Positions 35,212-43,130 of a stretch of DNA of 64,000 bases are shown in pieces; positions within the stretch are counted from its first letter, which is position 1; every line of letters starts with the position of its first letter. The notes below the pieces were generated by a model, which worked only from the letters and a program-made list of their open reading frames with translations, made no database searches and was not told where the DNA came from. Origin of the DNA: UBA1723 sp045641625 (GTDB lineage Bacteria > Bacteroidota > Bacteroidia > Bacteroidales > Paludibacteraceae); the NCBI GenBank assembly GCA_045641625.1, contig JAZUHH010000041.1:57306-121305 (forward strand), written 5' to 3'. A program made the translations under genes and the position numbers.

Positions 35212-36726
35212 TTATTTCTGCGAACTGTCAGTGACAGGGCGGATTGTTAAACCGTAATAGCGGCTGAAATAATAAAAGTTTTCATTCTTGTTGTTGAAAT
35301 AGAAGTAACATGAAAGATTGTTGCTGCTCTCGTGAGGGGTTGAACACCAGTAATAGCCGATAGTGCCCACGTGCATACATTCAGAGCTTTCTATGTAACT
35401 ACCTGTTGCAGGAAGGAAAATCCAGTTGTCATTTCCAAGCTTATTGCTTGTTACCTTGTATCCTTTGACATTGTTTAGGGAAGTCCAAGTCCATGTGCAG
35501 TTAGTTCTCAACTCTGTAAAATCTGCTTGAGTTGGCATTCTCCAGTTCTCGCTCCAGTTTTGTGCCGCAGCGTCATACTTGGCATAGAGTTTCCCTTCTT
35601 CGTTAAGTATTCCGTTCTCCTTCAAGTCCGGTACGCTCATGTCGAAATGGCCATCTGTAATTTCAGAGTATTCTTCCTTAGTTGAAGTTTCTCCCCAAGA
35701 ATAATAGCCGCCAACATCCTCTGGACTCGATGCTTTGACATTCTTTGTTGCCCATTTCAAACCGCTTGGCAACCCAAGGTCAACATATTCGTAACCGTCT
35801 GTTTCACCTGAAACCGGAATGTTGCCTTCGTATTTCATAGTTATAACGTCATCGGCATAATACAGGTCTTTGTCTCCATTTGTCAGGTAAACGACAAAGT
35901 ATGTTCCTGCTGGCTTTCTTTCTCCTTGGTGAACCGCACGAACACCCAATGGCACATATCTTGTGTCCATATATGTACAACAAAATGCGTTTTTGCCAAC
36001 ATCTTCAATTCCGTAAGAATTTGCAAGGCTTGTTCTTCCCGTAAAAATCTCGCTTGTCCAATACGCTCTTAGAGTATAGTTTTTATCATTTTCTTTATCT
36101 TTCTCCACGAGCAAAGGAAAGAAGATAATGTTTTCATTGATTTTGCTTGTTCCGACAAGTCCGTCCAATCCAGAATTGTTGTAGTTGTCAACCCACAGCC
36201 AAGTACAGCTGTTTTTCAATTCATTGACTTCATCGAGAGAAGGAGTTCGCCAGTCTCCACCCCAATTTGCTGTAGCAGCGTCATCTTCTGGAAGCAGTTC
36301 GTAAAGACCGTCTGTCGTCAAAGTCAGACTGAATTTTTTGTCGATACAGTATTTTGTCAAAGATTCTTCTCCTGGCCCCGTGCTCCATTTGTACGTACTC
36401 CAATTATATAAGTCGGAACGTTTCCTTGACTCAGTTTCACCCCAAGCGTAGAGCTTTCCACAATCGTCGAGCTTGGTTGCACCGAGATTATATGTCGCCC
36501 ACATGATTTCACTTTCAAGACCGAGGTCAACATAGTCATAACCTTTGTGGGAACCTGTCACCCAAACACCAGTTTCAACGTCATCTATCTCCTCGAATTT
36601 GGCTCTGACAACATCGTCCGCGTTGTATATGACTGTTCTGTTTTTCAATTCCAACAGCATGTGCACATCTGCCGAAGCAGTGCCAATACTTGCAAGTCCC
36701 AATAGTGGTAGTAATACTTTCTTCAT
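35212..36726 (-). CDS. Secreted protein with two FISUMP domains
   Basis: 504 aa. Signal peptide (VLLPLLGLASIGTASA), a short region LLELKNRTVIYNADDVVRAK, then two FISUMP domains in tandem: about 64-265 (YDYVDLGLESEIMWATYNLG, YAWGETESRKRS, WRTPSLDEVNEL, GVRAVHQGER) and about 305-500 (YEYVDLGLPSGLKWATKNV, YYSWGETSTKEE, WRMPTQADFTEL, GLTIRPVTDSS). A linker repeats the pre-domain motif (FVVYLTNGDKDLYYADDVI), so the whole linker-domain unit was duplicated. The N-terminal repeat has lost the PSGT/K core (ESEI). It has no T9SS sorting domain. It begins 3 nt after the upstream gene. Confidence 0.8.
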   Translation of the reverse strand: MKKVLLPLLGLASIGTASADVHMLLELKNRTVIYNADDVVRAKFEEIDDVETGVWVTGSHKGYDYVDLGLESEIMWATYNLGATKLDDCGKLYAWGETESRKRSDLYNWSTYKWSTGPGEESLTKYCIDKKFSLTLTTDGLYELLPEDDAATANWGGDWRTPSLDEVNELKNSCTWLWVDNYNNSGLDGLVGTSKINENIIFFPLLVEKDKENDKNYTLRAYWTSEIFTGRTSLANSYGIEDVGKNAFCCTYMDTRYVPLGVRAVHQGERKPAGTYFVVYLTNGDKDLYYADDVITMKYEGNIPVSGETDGYEYVDLGLPSGLKWATKNVKASSPEDVGGYYSWGETSTKEEYSEITDGHFDMSVPDLKENGILNEEGKLYAKYDAAAQNWSENWRMPTQADFTELRTNCTWTWTSLNNVKGYKVTSNKLGNDNWIFLPATGSYIESSECMHVGTIGYYWCSTPHESSNNLSCYFYFNNKNENFYYFSRYYGLTIRPVTDSSQK

Positions 36727-36729
36727 ACC

Positions 36730-37197
36730 TTACTTACGAATTATTTTGAACGACTTGTCTGCTACATAAAGGATGAATACTCCCTTTGATTGCGGCAATG
36801 CAACAACAGCAGTACCTTCGCTGTCAGTTTTTGTAGATAGAAATCTCTTGCCGTAGGCATCCCAAAGAGAAACAGCAGCCTCAGCATTTGCGTTCTGTAT
36901 TTTGATTGTAGTTCCATCCAAGTGTTCGATGCGAAGTTCGTTCGCTGCAACTACCTCAAGATTCGCCCATGGGCTCGAGAAATATACGTTTTCTACGTTG
37001 TTGAATGCAAATGATGTTGTTGAGTCCCCTTGGGCCACAAGGTTACCGTTGTCGAATGTGAACACAGGCTTCTCTGCCAACAGAAAGTTCATTTTGCTTC
37101 CATCCTTCTGCTCGATTGTTACATGTGTTGGATCGGCTTGTACGGCCAAAGAGCCAAGTGACAAGGCCAAAGATACGACACCTTTCTTTAAGTTCAT
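36730..37197 (-). CDS. Small secreted protein with T9SS-like sorting domain
   Basis: 155 aa. Signal peptide (GVVSLALSLGSLAVQA), then THVTIEQKDGSKMNFLLAEK and SFAFNNVENVYFSS, a pattern like the pre-domain linkers of the next gene (ligand-strand plus ADDV/VENV segments). The C-terminal 75 residues (IKIQNANAEAAVSLWDAYGK to GVFILYVADKSFKIIRK) resemble a type A sorting domain. TATCTTTG on the minus strand (37226-37233) is the -7 box. Its role is unknown; the tight coupling to the double-FISUMP gene suggests the two proteins work together. Confidence 0.7.
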   Translation of the reverse strand: MNLKKGVVSLALSLGSLAVQADPTHVTIEQKDGSKMNFLLAEKPVFTFDNGNLVAQGDSTTSFAFNNVENVYFSSPWANLEVVAANELRIEHLDGTTIKIQNANAEAAVSLWDAYGKRFLSTKTDSEGTAVVALPQSKGVFILYVADKSFKIIRK

Positions 37198-37233
37198 ATT
37201 TTATTTGTTAAAGCATAAAACTATGCAAAGATA

Positions 37234-37811
37234 AATAAAAACTTGTTAATGTTCGGTCTTTTGTTGTTTTTTTAGTTTTCGTTGCGGTAAAGTAAGCGAT
37301 TGTTCCGTGTTTTAGCCAGTTCTTCTACTTTTTTGCCTAAGCAAATTCCATGTGTATCAGGCCTTTTTGTGGGATTCTGTCAAGAAGATTCTATTCTTCC
37401 ATTTCCTGTTCTACGCAAGATCTTGTAATGTCATTTTTGTTCAAAGTACGTTTGTCTTTGGGGCTTTCATTCTGTTGGGAATGTATTTGTTCCTTGAGCT
37501 TTATAAGGCAAAAGTTCCTGTAGCTTAAAAACGACATTGTTATTTTGACGGCGAACAGATTTGTGTGAGGAAGTCGCTTTGACATTGGCATTCCTGAAGG
37601 TCTGGCAATCGAAATGAGGGTTTGCGGTTATCGTTTGACTCCTCTGTGATTGTAATAGTAAAGTGTAGCGGGACATTCTTGATTTGTTGTCATGGTACAA
37701 ACCCATTATCACTCATATTTTGGGGCTACAAATTAGTTTTTGTAAAAAAATCAGTGAATTCTTGAAAAAAATGCTTATTTTTGCGCCAATAATTGTAACT
37801 ATGTAATTAAA
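37234..37811. other. Gene-free stretch; promoter of the aspartate kinase operon at the right end
   Basis: About 580 bases without a convincing gene. Two short minus-strand frames (66 and 81 aa) overlap each other and have no recognisable features. TATTTTTG (37776-37783) is a -7 box about 29 nt upstream of the ATG at 37812; no good -33 box is seen at 19 nt. Confidence 0.5.
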
Positions 37812-39197
37812 ATGCTAACAGTAGAGAAAATTGGTGGTACATCCATGAGCCAATTTGGAGATGTACTTCGCAACATTATAAAGGGAAATCGTTCTGGTGC
37901 TGATTTGTACAATCGTATCCTTGTAGTTTCTGCATACAACAATGTGACAAACTGGCTTCTTGAGCATAAGAAGACTGGCGCTCCCGGAATCTATGTAAAG
38001 TTCGTAGAGGATGAGGATTATGCAGGTGCATTGGACGAGTTGTGCGGAAAGTTGATCGAGCTTAACCGTGGTTTCGAGTCTATCGGACTTGACCAGAATA
38101 TCGCAGACAAGTTCATCAAGGAGCGTATCGAGCAGGCTAAGAACTACCTTTATAGCATGCACAATGTTGCTGGCAGCGGTTATGTGAACAAGGGCAACAT
38201 TTTCCTTGCCGCTCGCGAGATCCTTTCTTCTATCGGAGAGGCTCATTCTGCATTCAACTCTGTAAACATCTGCAAGAATAACGGTATCAATGCAACTTTC
38301 GTTGACCTTTGCGGTTTCAATGACAGCGAGGCTTTGACTATTGACGAAAGAATAAAGAAGGAGTTCTCTGGAATTGACTTCAGCAAGACTCTTTGCATCG
38401 CCACTGGCTACACAAAGGGTATCGAGGGAATAATGAGAGCATTCGACCGTGGATACTCTGAGGTTACTTTCTCTAAGATTGCTGTTGAGGTTAAGGCTGA
38501 CGAGGCTGTTATCCACAAGGAGTTCCATTTGTCAAGTGCAGATCCTAAGTTGGTAGGTACAGAGAACAGCATCGTTGTGGGTAACACAAACTTCATGGTT
38601 GCTGACCAGCTTGCCGATGTAGGTATGGAGGCTATCCACCCTAAGGCAGCAAAGCCGCTTGAGCTTGCAGGAATCAACATTCGTATAAAGAACACATTCG
38701 AGCCTGAGCATCCGGGAACACTTATCTCTAAGTCATACATCAGCAAGGAGACTAAGGTAGAGATTGTTTCCGGTACTGACAAGGTTTTGGCAATAGAGAT
38801 ACATGATCCGATGATGGTCGGCGAGGTTGGCTATGACCTTAAGGTTATGCAGGTGTTCAAGAAGCACGATGTCAGCTACATCTTGAAGACTACAAACGCA
38901 AACTGCATCACAATGGTTGTTTGGGACAAGCCTAAGAGCAAGGCTTTGATCGAGGAGCTAAAGAGCGAGTTCTATGAGGTTGTTGTCAAGGAGTCTGCAA
39001 TCGTTTGCTGCATCGGTACAAACATTGCTCATCCAGGACTTCTTTACAAGGCGGCTCAGGCACTTTCAGAGAACGGTGTGAACATTGACTGCTTCGCACA
39101 GTCTTTGCGTCAGGTAAATATGCAGTTTGTTATTGACAGAGGTGATTACGGCAAGGCTGTAGTCGCTTTGAACAATGCTCTTTGTGTAAAGAAATAA
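37812..39197 (+). CDS. Aspartate kinase (monofunctional)
   Basis: 461 aa. First step of the aspartate family pathway (Lys, Thr, Met, diaminopimelate). The N-terminal kinase motif is VEKIGGTSMSQFGDV, with I where F is usual (KFGGTS). The substrate region is TGYTKGIEGIMRAFDRGYSE, a variant of the GRGGSD-type motif. The C-terminus has two ACT domains (VSGTDKVLAIEIHDPMMVGE; ESAIVCCIGTNIAHPGLLYK), so feedback control is expected. Unlike ThrA it has no homoserine dehydrogenase domain. First gene of an operon with three small genes. I leave the symbol blank because the isoform cannot be decided. Confidence 0.88.
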   Translation: MLTVEKIGGTSMSQFGDVLRNIIKGNRSGADLYNRILVVSAYNNVTNWLLEHKKTGAPGIYVKFVEDEDYAGALDELCGKLIELNRGFESIGLDQNIADKFIKERIEQAKNYLYSMHNVAGSGYVNKGNIFLAAREILSSIGEAHSAFNSVNICKNNGINATFVDLCGFNDSEALTIDERIKKEFSGIDFSKTLCIATGYTKGIEGIMRAFDRGYSEVTFSKIAVEVKADEAVIHKEFHLSSADPKLVGTENSIVVGNTNFMVADQLADVGMEAIHPKAAKPLELAGINIRIKNTFEPEHPGTLISKSYISKETKVEIVSGTDKVLAIEIHDPMMVGEVGYDLKVMQVFKKHDVSYILKTTNANCITMVVWDKPKSKALIEELKSEFYEVVVKESAIVCCIGTNIAHPGLLYKAAQALSENGVNIDCFAQSLRQVNMQFVIDRGDYGKAVVALNNALCVKK

Positions 39198-39208
39198 TTC
39201 GAATTGAA

Positions 39209-39838
39209 ATGGGTTTGTTTGATAAGTTAAAGTCTAAGGCAGAAAACAATCAGGAGGAGATTCAGAAGCGTGAGGAGGATTACCTTTCTCTGTTCAGAGT
39301 CTATCTTCAGGCAGCTATGGCTTCAAATTTTGGTATTACAAACATCAATGCCTTGCCGGAGCTAAAGGCTTTCAAGGTAGCGCTTCGCGTGCCGACTGTA
39401 AACGGAAAGCTTGGTGTGGGAGAAAAGTCAAAAGCTAAAAGTCTGTTGATGTCCAACTATGGATTGAACGAGGATTTTTTCAAGGAGTTTGACAGATCAA
39501 TAGCCAAGAACTGCAAGAATCAGCAGCAAATTCAAAGTTTCTTCCTATTGTTCCAGAACTTTTTGAACGATTTCATCACATTGCTTTCCAACCATCTTGG
39601 CATGAAGCTTCGTATTCCTAACTATTTCTCAGGAATTATCCGTACAACTATCGAGGATGGTGTCAAGGATGTCTTGACAAAGACTGACTGGGACAAGCCT
39701 GATGCAATAAAGATGAGTATGAGCCTTCGCACGTCTAACGAGAAATTGGGTTATTCGGTTTCCTTCTTGAACCAGTTGGTATATCCTTTCTTCATGATAG
39801 CTAAGGGAGTTGATCCAAGCAAGTTGGCGCAGAAATAA
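39209..39838 (+). CDS. Conserved hypothetical protein
   Basis: 209 aa from MGLFDKLKSK; an upstream in-frame start overlaps the aspartate kinase gene and is less likely. The protein is helical, soluble, without signal peptide or membrane segment. It contains LKAFKVALRVPTVNGKLGVGEK, a central QIQSFFLLFQNFLNDFITLL and a C-terminal SVSFLNQLVYPFFMIAKGV. I do not recognise a family. It lies 11 nt after aspartate kinase and 3 nt before crcB, so it is expressed with them. Confidence 0.8.
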   Translation: MGLFDKLKSKAENNQEEIQKREEDYLSLFRVYLQAAMASNFGITNINALPELKAFKVALRVPTVNGKLGVGEKSKAKSLLMSNYGLNEDFFKEFDRSIAKNCKNQQQIQSFFLLFQNFLNDFITLLSNHLGMKLRIPNYFSGIIRTTIEDGVKDVLTKTDWDKPDAIKMSMSLRTSNEKLGYSVSFLNQLVYPFFMIAKGVDPSKLAQK

Positions 39839-39841
39839 AAT

Positions 39842-40198
39842 ATGAATATCATATCTTTCATATATGTGGGAATTGGCGGGGCATTGGGAGCAATGTCCCG
39901 CTACTCTTTGTCGTTGCTAGTGCCGTCTGACAAGTTCCCTTATGCGACTTTGGCTGCGAATGTCCTTGGTTGCCTGTTTATAGGAATCCTTGCGTCGTGG
40001 GGTGTAAGGACTAATTTGAGTTCCAACACGATGATGCTTCTGAAGACAGGGTTTTGTGGCGGATTTACTACTTTCTCCACATTTTCTCTGGAAACGATGA
40101 AGTTCTTCCAGACCGGAGACTTAGTCTTGGGTTCGGTTTATGTAATAACTTCCATAGTTGCTTGTTTGTTGGGGGTATGGATTGGCATGAAGATTTGA
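39842..40198 (+). CDS. crcB: Fluoride-specific ion channel Fluc/CrcB
   Basis: 118 aa with four transmembrane helices, the normal size for a Fluc channel, which exports fluoride as a dual-topology dimer. Family motifs: GGALGAMSRYSLS (conserved Arg), ATLAANVLGCLFIG (central Asn) and KTGFCGGFTTFSTFSLE, the Na+-binding and Phe-box region. No fluoride riboswitch is seen upstream; it is in the middle of an operon. Its end overlaps the start of pgeF by 22 nt. Confidence 0.95.
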   Translation: MNIISFIYVGIGGALGAMSRYSLSLLVPSDKFPYATLAANVLGCLFIGILASWGVRTNLSSNTMMLLKTGFCGGFTTFSTFSLETMKFFQTGDLVLGSVYVITSIVACLLGVWIGMKI

Positions 40199-40812
40199 AC
40201 TACTTTATAAAGTATCCCGGAAAGCAGTTGCCTTGGGGTCAAATCGTTGACGAGAGATGTGTGGTCAGGTGCAACCAGACTCATTCGGATCATGTCTGTA
40301 TTGTAGGCTCTTGCGATGCCGGCAAGGTTATTGAAGATTGTGACGCTTTGATCACTGATGCCAAGAACCTCTATCTCGTAATAAAGACAGCCGACTGCGT
40401 GCCGGTTACAATAATTGACGAGAAGAGGGGAGTGGTGGCCAATGTGCATGCAGGTTGGAGAGGTACTGCGGCAAGGATTGTGGAGAAAACTCTAATGAAG
40501 ATGACTGAAGAGTTTTTGTGTGTCCCAAGCGAACTGAAGGCTATAGTAGGACCTTGTATAGGACCATGCTGTTTTGAAGTCGGCAATGAGGTCGTTGAGG
40601 CTATCGGCTCGCAGTATGTTTCTGGTGTTAGTGCAAACGGCAAACCTATGTTGGATTTGAGAATGGCAAATTCAATGCAGCTTGTACAGTTTGGAATACC
40701 CGAGGGAAACATTACGGTTTCGAACGAATGCACTTGCTGTTCCGGTTTCTTGCCTTCGTACAGAAAGGACAAAACAACTGACCGAATAGAGACATTTGTC
40801 CGTAATGCCTGA
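40177..40812 (+). CDS. pgeF: Purine nucleoside phosphorylase/laccase-domain protein (YfiH/PgeF), short N-terminus
   Basis: 211 aa from the ATG at 40177, which has a purine-rich GGGGGT just before it. Zinc and catalytic motifs of the YfiH fold are present: CNQTHSDHV (His), KTADCVPVTIID (Cys), NVHAGWRGT (His), and GPCIGPCCFEVG and ECTCCSGFLPSYRKD near the end. Family members process purine nucleosides. The usual N-terminal TTRxGGVS block of about 40 residues is missing. The reading frame is open further upstream inside crcB, but no such block is encoded there, so the shorter form is probably real. It overlaps crcB by 22 nt. Confidence 0.9.
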   Translation: MDWHEDLNYFIKYPGKQLPWGQIVDERCVVRCNQTHSDHVCIVGSCDAGKVIEDCDALITDAKNLYLVIKTADCVPVTIIDEKRGVVANVHAGWRGTAARIVEKTLMKMTEEFLCVPSELKAIVGPCIGPCCFEVGNEVVEAIGSQYVSGVSANGKPMLDLRMANSMQLVQFGIPEGNITVSNECTCCSGFLPSYRKDKTTDRIETFVRNA

Positions 40813-40878
40813 AAGTGTGAAGTTTGCAACTTTTCTTGAGTATTTGCTTCGAGAATGAACAAAAACATAGATAAAAAA

Positions 40879-40909
40879 TTTGTAAGTTATCTTTTTTGTT
40901 TTAACTTTG
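40879..40909 (+). promoter_or_regulatory. Promoter of the TPR protein gene
   Basis: TTTG (40879-40882), 19 nt, TAACTTTG (40902-40909): a full Bacteroidota promoter, about 41 nt upstream of the ATG. Confidence 0.78.
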
Positions 40910-40949
40910 CGGCAAATTAGTAATTTGATAATTAGTATAAAGTCATAAG

Positions 40950-41672
40950 ATGGCAACAGATATCGAAAAGAAAGATCAGCTCCAGGAGGAGGAGAATAAC
41001 TCTGTGTTCGTTAATACAGCAGAGAATGTGGATGCAGCTTTAGCTAAGAGTGAGGCTTTTATTGAGAACAATCAGAAGACACTCCTAGTCGCTATATTGG
41101 CAGTAATCCTCGTAGCTATAGGTATTATTTTCTATGTTAGAAATGTACGTCAGCCACGCATTGTTAATGCTGATAGAGAGATTGCCAAGGCACAGCAGTT
41201 CTTTATGATGGATTCATTCCAGCTTGCTTTGGATGGTAAGGATGATGTTTCTGGTTTCCTTTCAATTATGGAGGAGTTTGACGGTACACCTGCTGCTAAT
41301 TTGGCTAGTGCCTATGCTGGTCTTTGCTACAAGAGACTTGGAGGTGAGGAGAATAATGAAAAGGCTCTTGAGCTTCTTACAAAGTTCAGTGCTGACGGCA
41401 AGATCGTAGATCCTGCAATCAGTGGTGCAATCGGTGACTGCTATTTGGATAAGAACAATATAGACAAGGCTAAGTCTTATTACAGAAAGGCTATTGACTC
41501 AAAGAATACTTTGATTGCTCCTATCTATATCGAGCGTCTTGCTTTGGTTCTTGCAGAGAACGGAGATGTTAACGAGGCTATCTCTTTGTGGAAGAAGGTT
41601 AAGTCTGACTATCCAACAAGCGACCAGGCTAGAGAGGCTGACAAGATGATCAGTTTCCTAGAGGCTAAGTAA
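40950..41672 (+). CDS. Membrane-anchored TPR-repeat protein
   Basis: 240 aa. A charged N-terminus (EKKDQLQEEENNSVFVNTAE) is followed by one transmembrane helix (TLLVAILAVILVAIGIIFYV, about 43-62) and three or four TPR units (DPAISGAIGDCYLDKNNIDK, AKSYYRKAIDSKNTL, ALVLAENGDVNEAISLWKKV). The plan resembles YfgM-type ancillary proteins and similar Bacteroidota TPR proteins; the partner is unknown. A terminator follows directly, so it is mainly expressed alone. Confidence 0.85.
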   Translation: MATDIEKKDQLQEEENNSVFVNTAENVDAALAKSEAFIENNQKTLLVAILAVILVAIGIIFYVRNVRQPRIVNADREIAKAQQFFMMDSFQLALDGKDDVSGFLSIMEEFDGTPAANLASAYAGLCYKRLGGEENNEKALELLTKFSADGKIVDPAISGAIGDCYLDKNNIDKAKSYYRKAIDSKNTLIAPIYIERLALVLAENGDVNEAISLWKKVKSDYPTSDQAREADKMISFLEAK

Positions 41673-41688
41673 CAACTAGAATAATATG

Positions 41689-41719
41689 AAGACGCTACGT
41701 TATTGTGGCGTCTTTTTTT
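41689..41719 (+). terminator. Terminator between the TPR gene and ribH
   Basis: AAGACGC (41689-41695) pairs with GCGTCTT (41708-41714), followed by TTTTT. No obvious new promoter appears in the 20 nt before ribH, so ribH may depend on read-through. Confidence 0.8.
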
Positions 41720-41739
41720 GTTTATAACCATATTTAGAG

Positions 41740-42243
41740 ATGAGTACAACTAATCTTTCTGCATACGATGCAACTATTATTCCTGCTGCTGATGCAATGA
41801 AATTCGCCATTGTAGTCGCAGATTGGAATCCAAATATAACTTATGCAATGTGCGACGGAGCTATCGAGACACTAAAGAAGCATGGAGCAAAGGATATGAA
41901 TATCTCAGTCTATCATGTTCCTGGCAGTTTCGAGCTTACTTATGCATGCGCGCGTCTAATCGAGAGTGACGAAACTTTGGATGCTATCATAGCTTTGGGA
42001 AGCGTCGTAAGAGGTGGAACTCCGCATTTCGATTATGTCTGCAGCGGTACTACCAATGGTATTGCTGAACTAAATGCTAAGGGAGATATTCCTGTAATCT
42101 TTGGTCTGCTAACTACAGATGACATGAAGCAGGCAGAGGACAGAGCAGGCGGTTGTCTTGGAAACAAAGGTGTCGAGTGTGCCCAGACTGCCATAAGAAT
42201 GGCTGACTTGAAGGATAAACTTTGGGTTAAAAAGAGCTTGTAA
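41740..42243 (+). CDS. ribH: 6,7-dimethyl-8-ribityllumazine synthase
   Basis: 167 aa, the standard size. Penultimate step of riboflavin synthesis. Motifs: KFAIVVADWNPNIT (Trp in place of the common Phe/Tyr stacking residue), YHVPGSFELTYACARLI, IIALGSVVRGGTPHFDYVC (catalytic His) and IPVIFGLLTTDDMKQAEDRA. No FMN riboswitch is visible upstream. It is followed after 2 nt by the radical SAM gene. Confidence 0.95.
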   Translation: MSTTNLSAYDATIIPAADAMKFAIVVADWNPNITYAMCDGAIETLKKHGAKDMNISVYHVPGSFELTYACARLIESDETLDAIIALGSVVRGGTPHFDYVCSGTTNGIAELNAKGDIPVIFGLLTTDDMKQAEDRAGGCLGNKGVECAQTAIRMADLKDKLWVKKSL

Positions 42244-42245
42244 TC

Positions 42246-43130
42246 TTGAGAAAAAGCTACTCAGAATATTTGTCGCAGTTCTTCCCTTTCAAGGTGCAGA
42301 AACTTGCAATAAATGCTGGCTTTACTTGCCCTAACAGAGATGGTACTGTTGGTTGGGGTGGATGTTCGTACTGCAACAATCAATCTTTTAATCCTGATTA
42401 CAGCAATGCTCCATTGTCGGTAGGCAGTCAGATAGCGAGTAGTAAGGCTTTCTTTGCTCGAAAGGATAAGTACAAGGATTTGAAGTATTTGGCTTACTTC
42501 CAGGCTTATACAAACACTTACGGAGAGCTGGAGAAACTAAAACTTTTATACGAAGAGGCCTTGCGACAACCCGATATAGTCGGTTTGGTCGTTGGAACTC
42601 GACCTGATTGTGTTAGTGACGAGCTGTTAGATTATTTCGAGGAGTTGAATAGGCGGACTTATGTTATGATAGAGTATGGCATCGAGTCATGCAGCAATGA
42701 GATTCTGGAGAAAATAAATAGGGGACATAATTTTGAATGCGCTGTAAACGCAATAAAGGCTACAGCAAAAAGGAATATTCAAGTAGCGGCTCACTTGATA
42801 TTAGGATTGCCTTTTGAATCAAAGGAACAGATGCTAAAGGGAGCTGATGAAATGTCTAATCTGCCAATAAATGTGCTTAAACTTCATCAATTACAGATTG
42901 TAAAAGGCACAAGAATGGCTAAAGAATATGAAGAACACCCAGAATGGTTTGAACTTTTTACTCCCGACTCATATATTGAGCTGTTGAGCGAGTTCCTGCC
43001 TAGATTAAGAGAAGATATAGTAGTTGAGAGATTTGTCAGCCAGACTCCCAAGTCTATACTTGTGGCGCCTGATTGGGGATTGAAGAATTACGAATTCAAT
43101 GATAAGTTAAAGAAAAAATTGGGCTTATGA
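42246..43130 (+). CDS. Radical SAM protein, TIGR01212/YhcC family
   Basis: 294 aa. The start is a TTG at 42246, 2 nt after the ribH stop: there is no usable ATG before the conserved N-terminal block KVQKLAINAGFTCPNRDGTV, which begins near residue 16. The 4Fe-4S motif is the family-type CPNRDGT...GGCSYCNNQSF. Later motifs include VVGTRPDCVSDELLDYFEEL and IEYGIESCSNEILEKINRGH. Function is unassigned; in other bacteria this family is linked to tRNA or metabolism but not proven. It overlaps the peptidase gene by 4 nt. Confidence 0.9.
   Translation: MRKSYSEYLSQFFPFKVQKLAINAGFTCPNRDGTVGWGGCSYCNNQSFNPDYSNAPLSVGSQIASSKAFFARKDKYKDLKYLAYFQAYTNTYGELEKLKLLYEEALRQPDIVGLVVGTRPDCVSDELLDYFEELNRRTYVMIEYGIESCSNEILEKINRGHNFECAVNAIKATAKRNIQVAAHLILGLPFESKEQMLKGADEMSNLPINVLKLHQLQIVKGTRMAKEYEEHPEWFELFTPDSYIELLSEFLPRLREDIVVERFVSQTPKSILVAPDWGLKNYEFNDKLKKKLGL

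Noticed and set aside
39838..39842. Fluoride riboswitch before crcB
   Set aside because: The gene starts 3 nt after the previous stop inside an operon; no space.
41720..41740. FMN riboswitch before ribH
   Set aside because: Only about 20 nt separate the terminator and the ATG; no riboswitch can fit.
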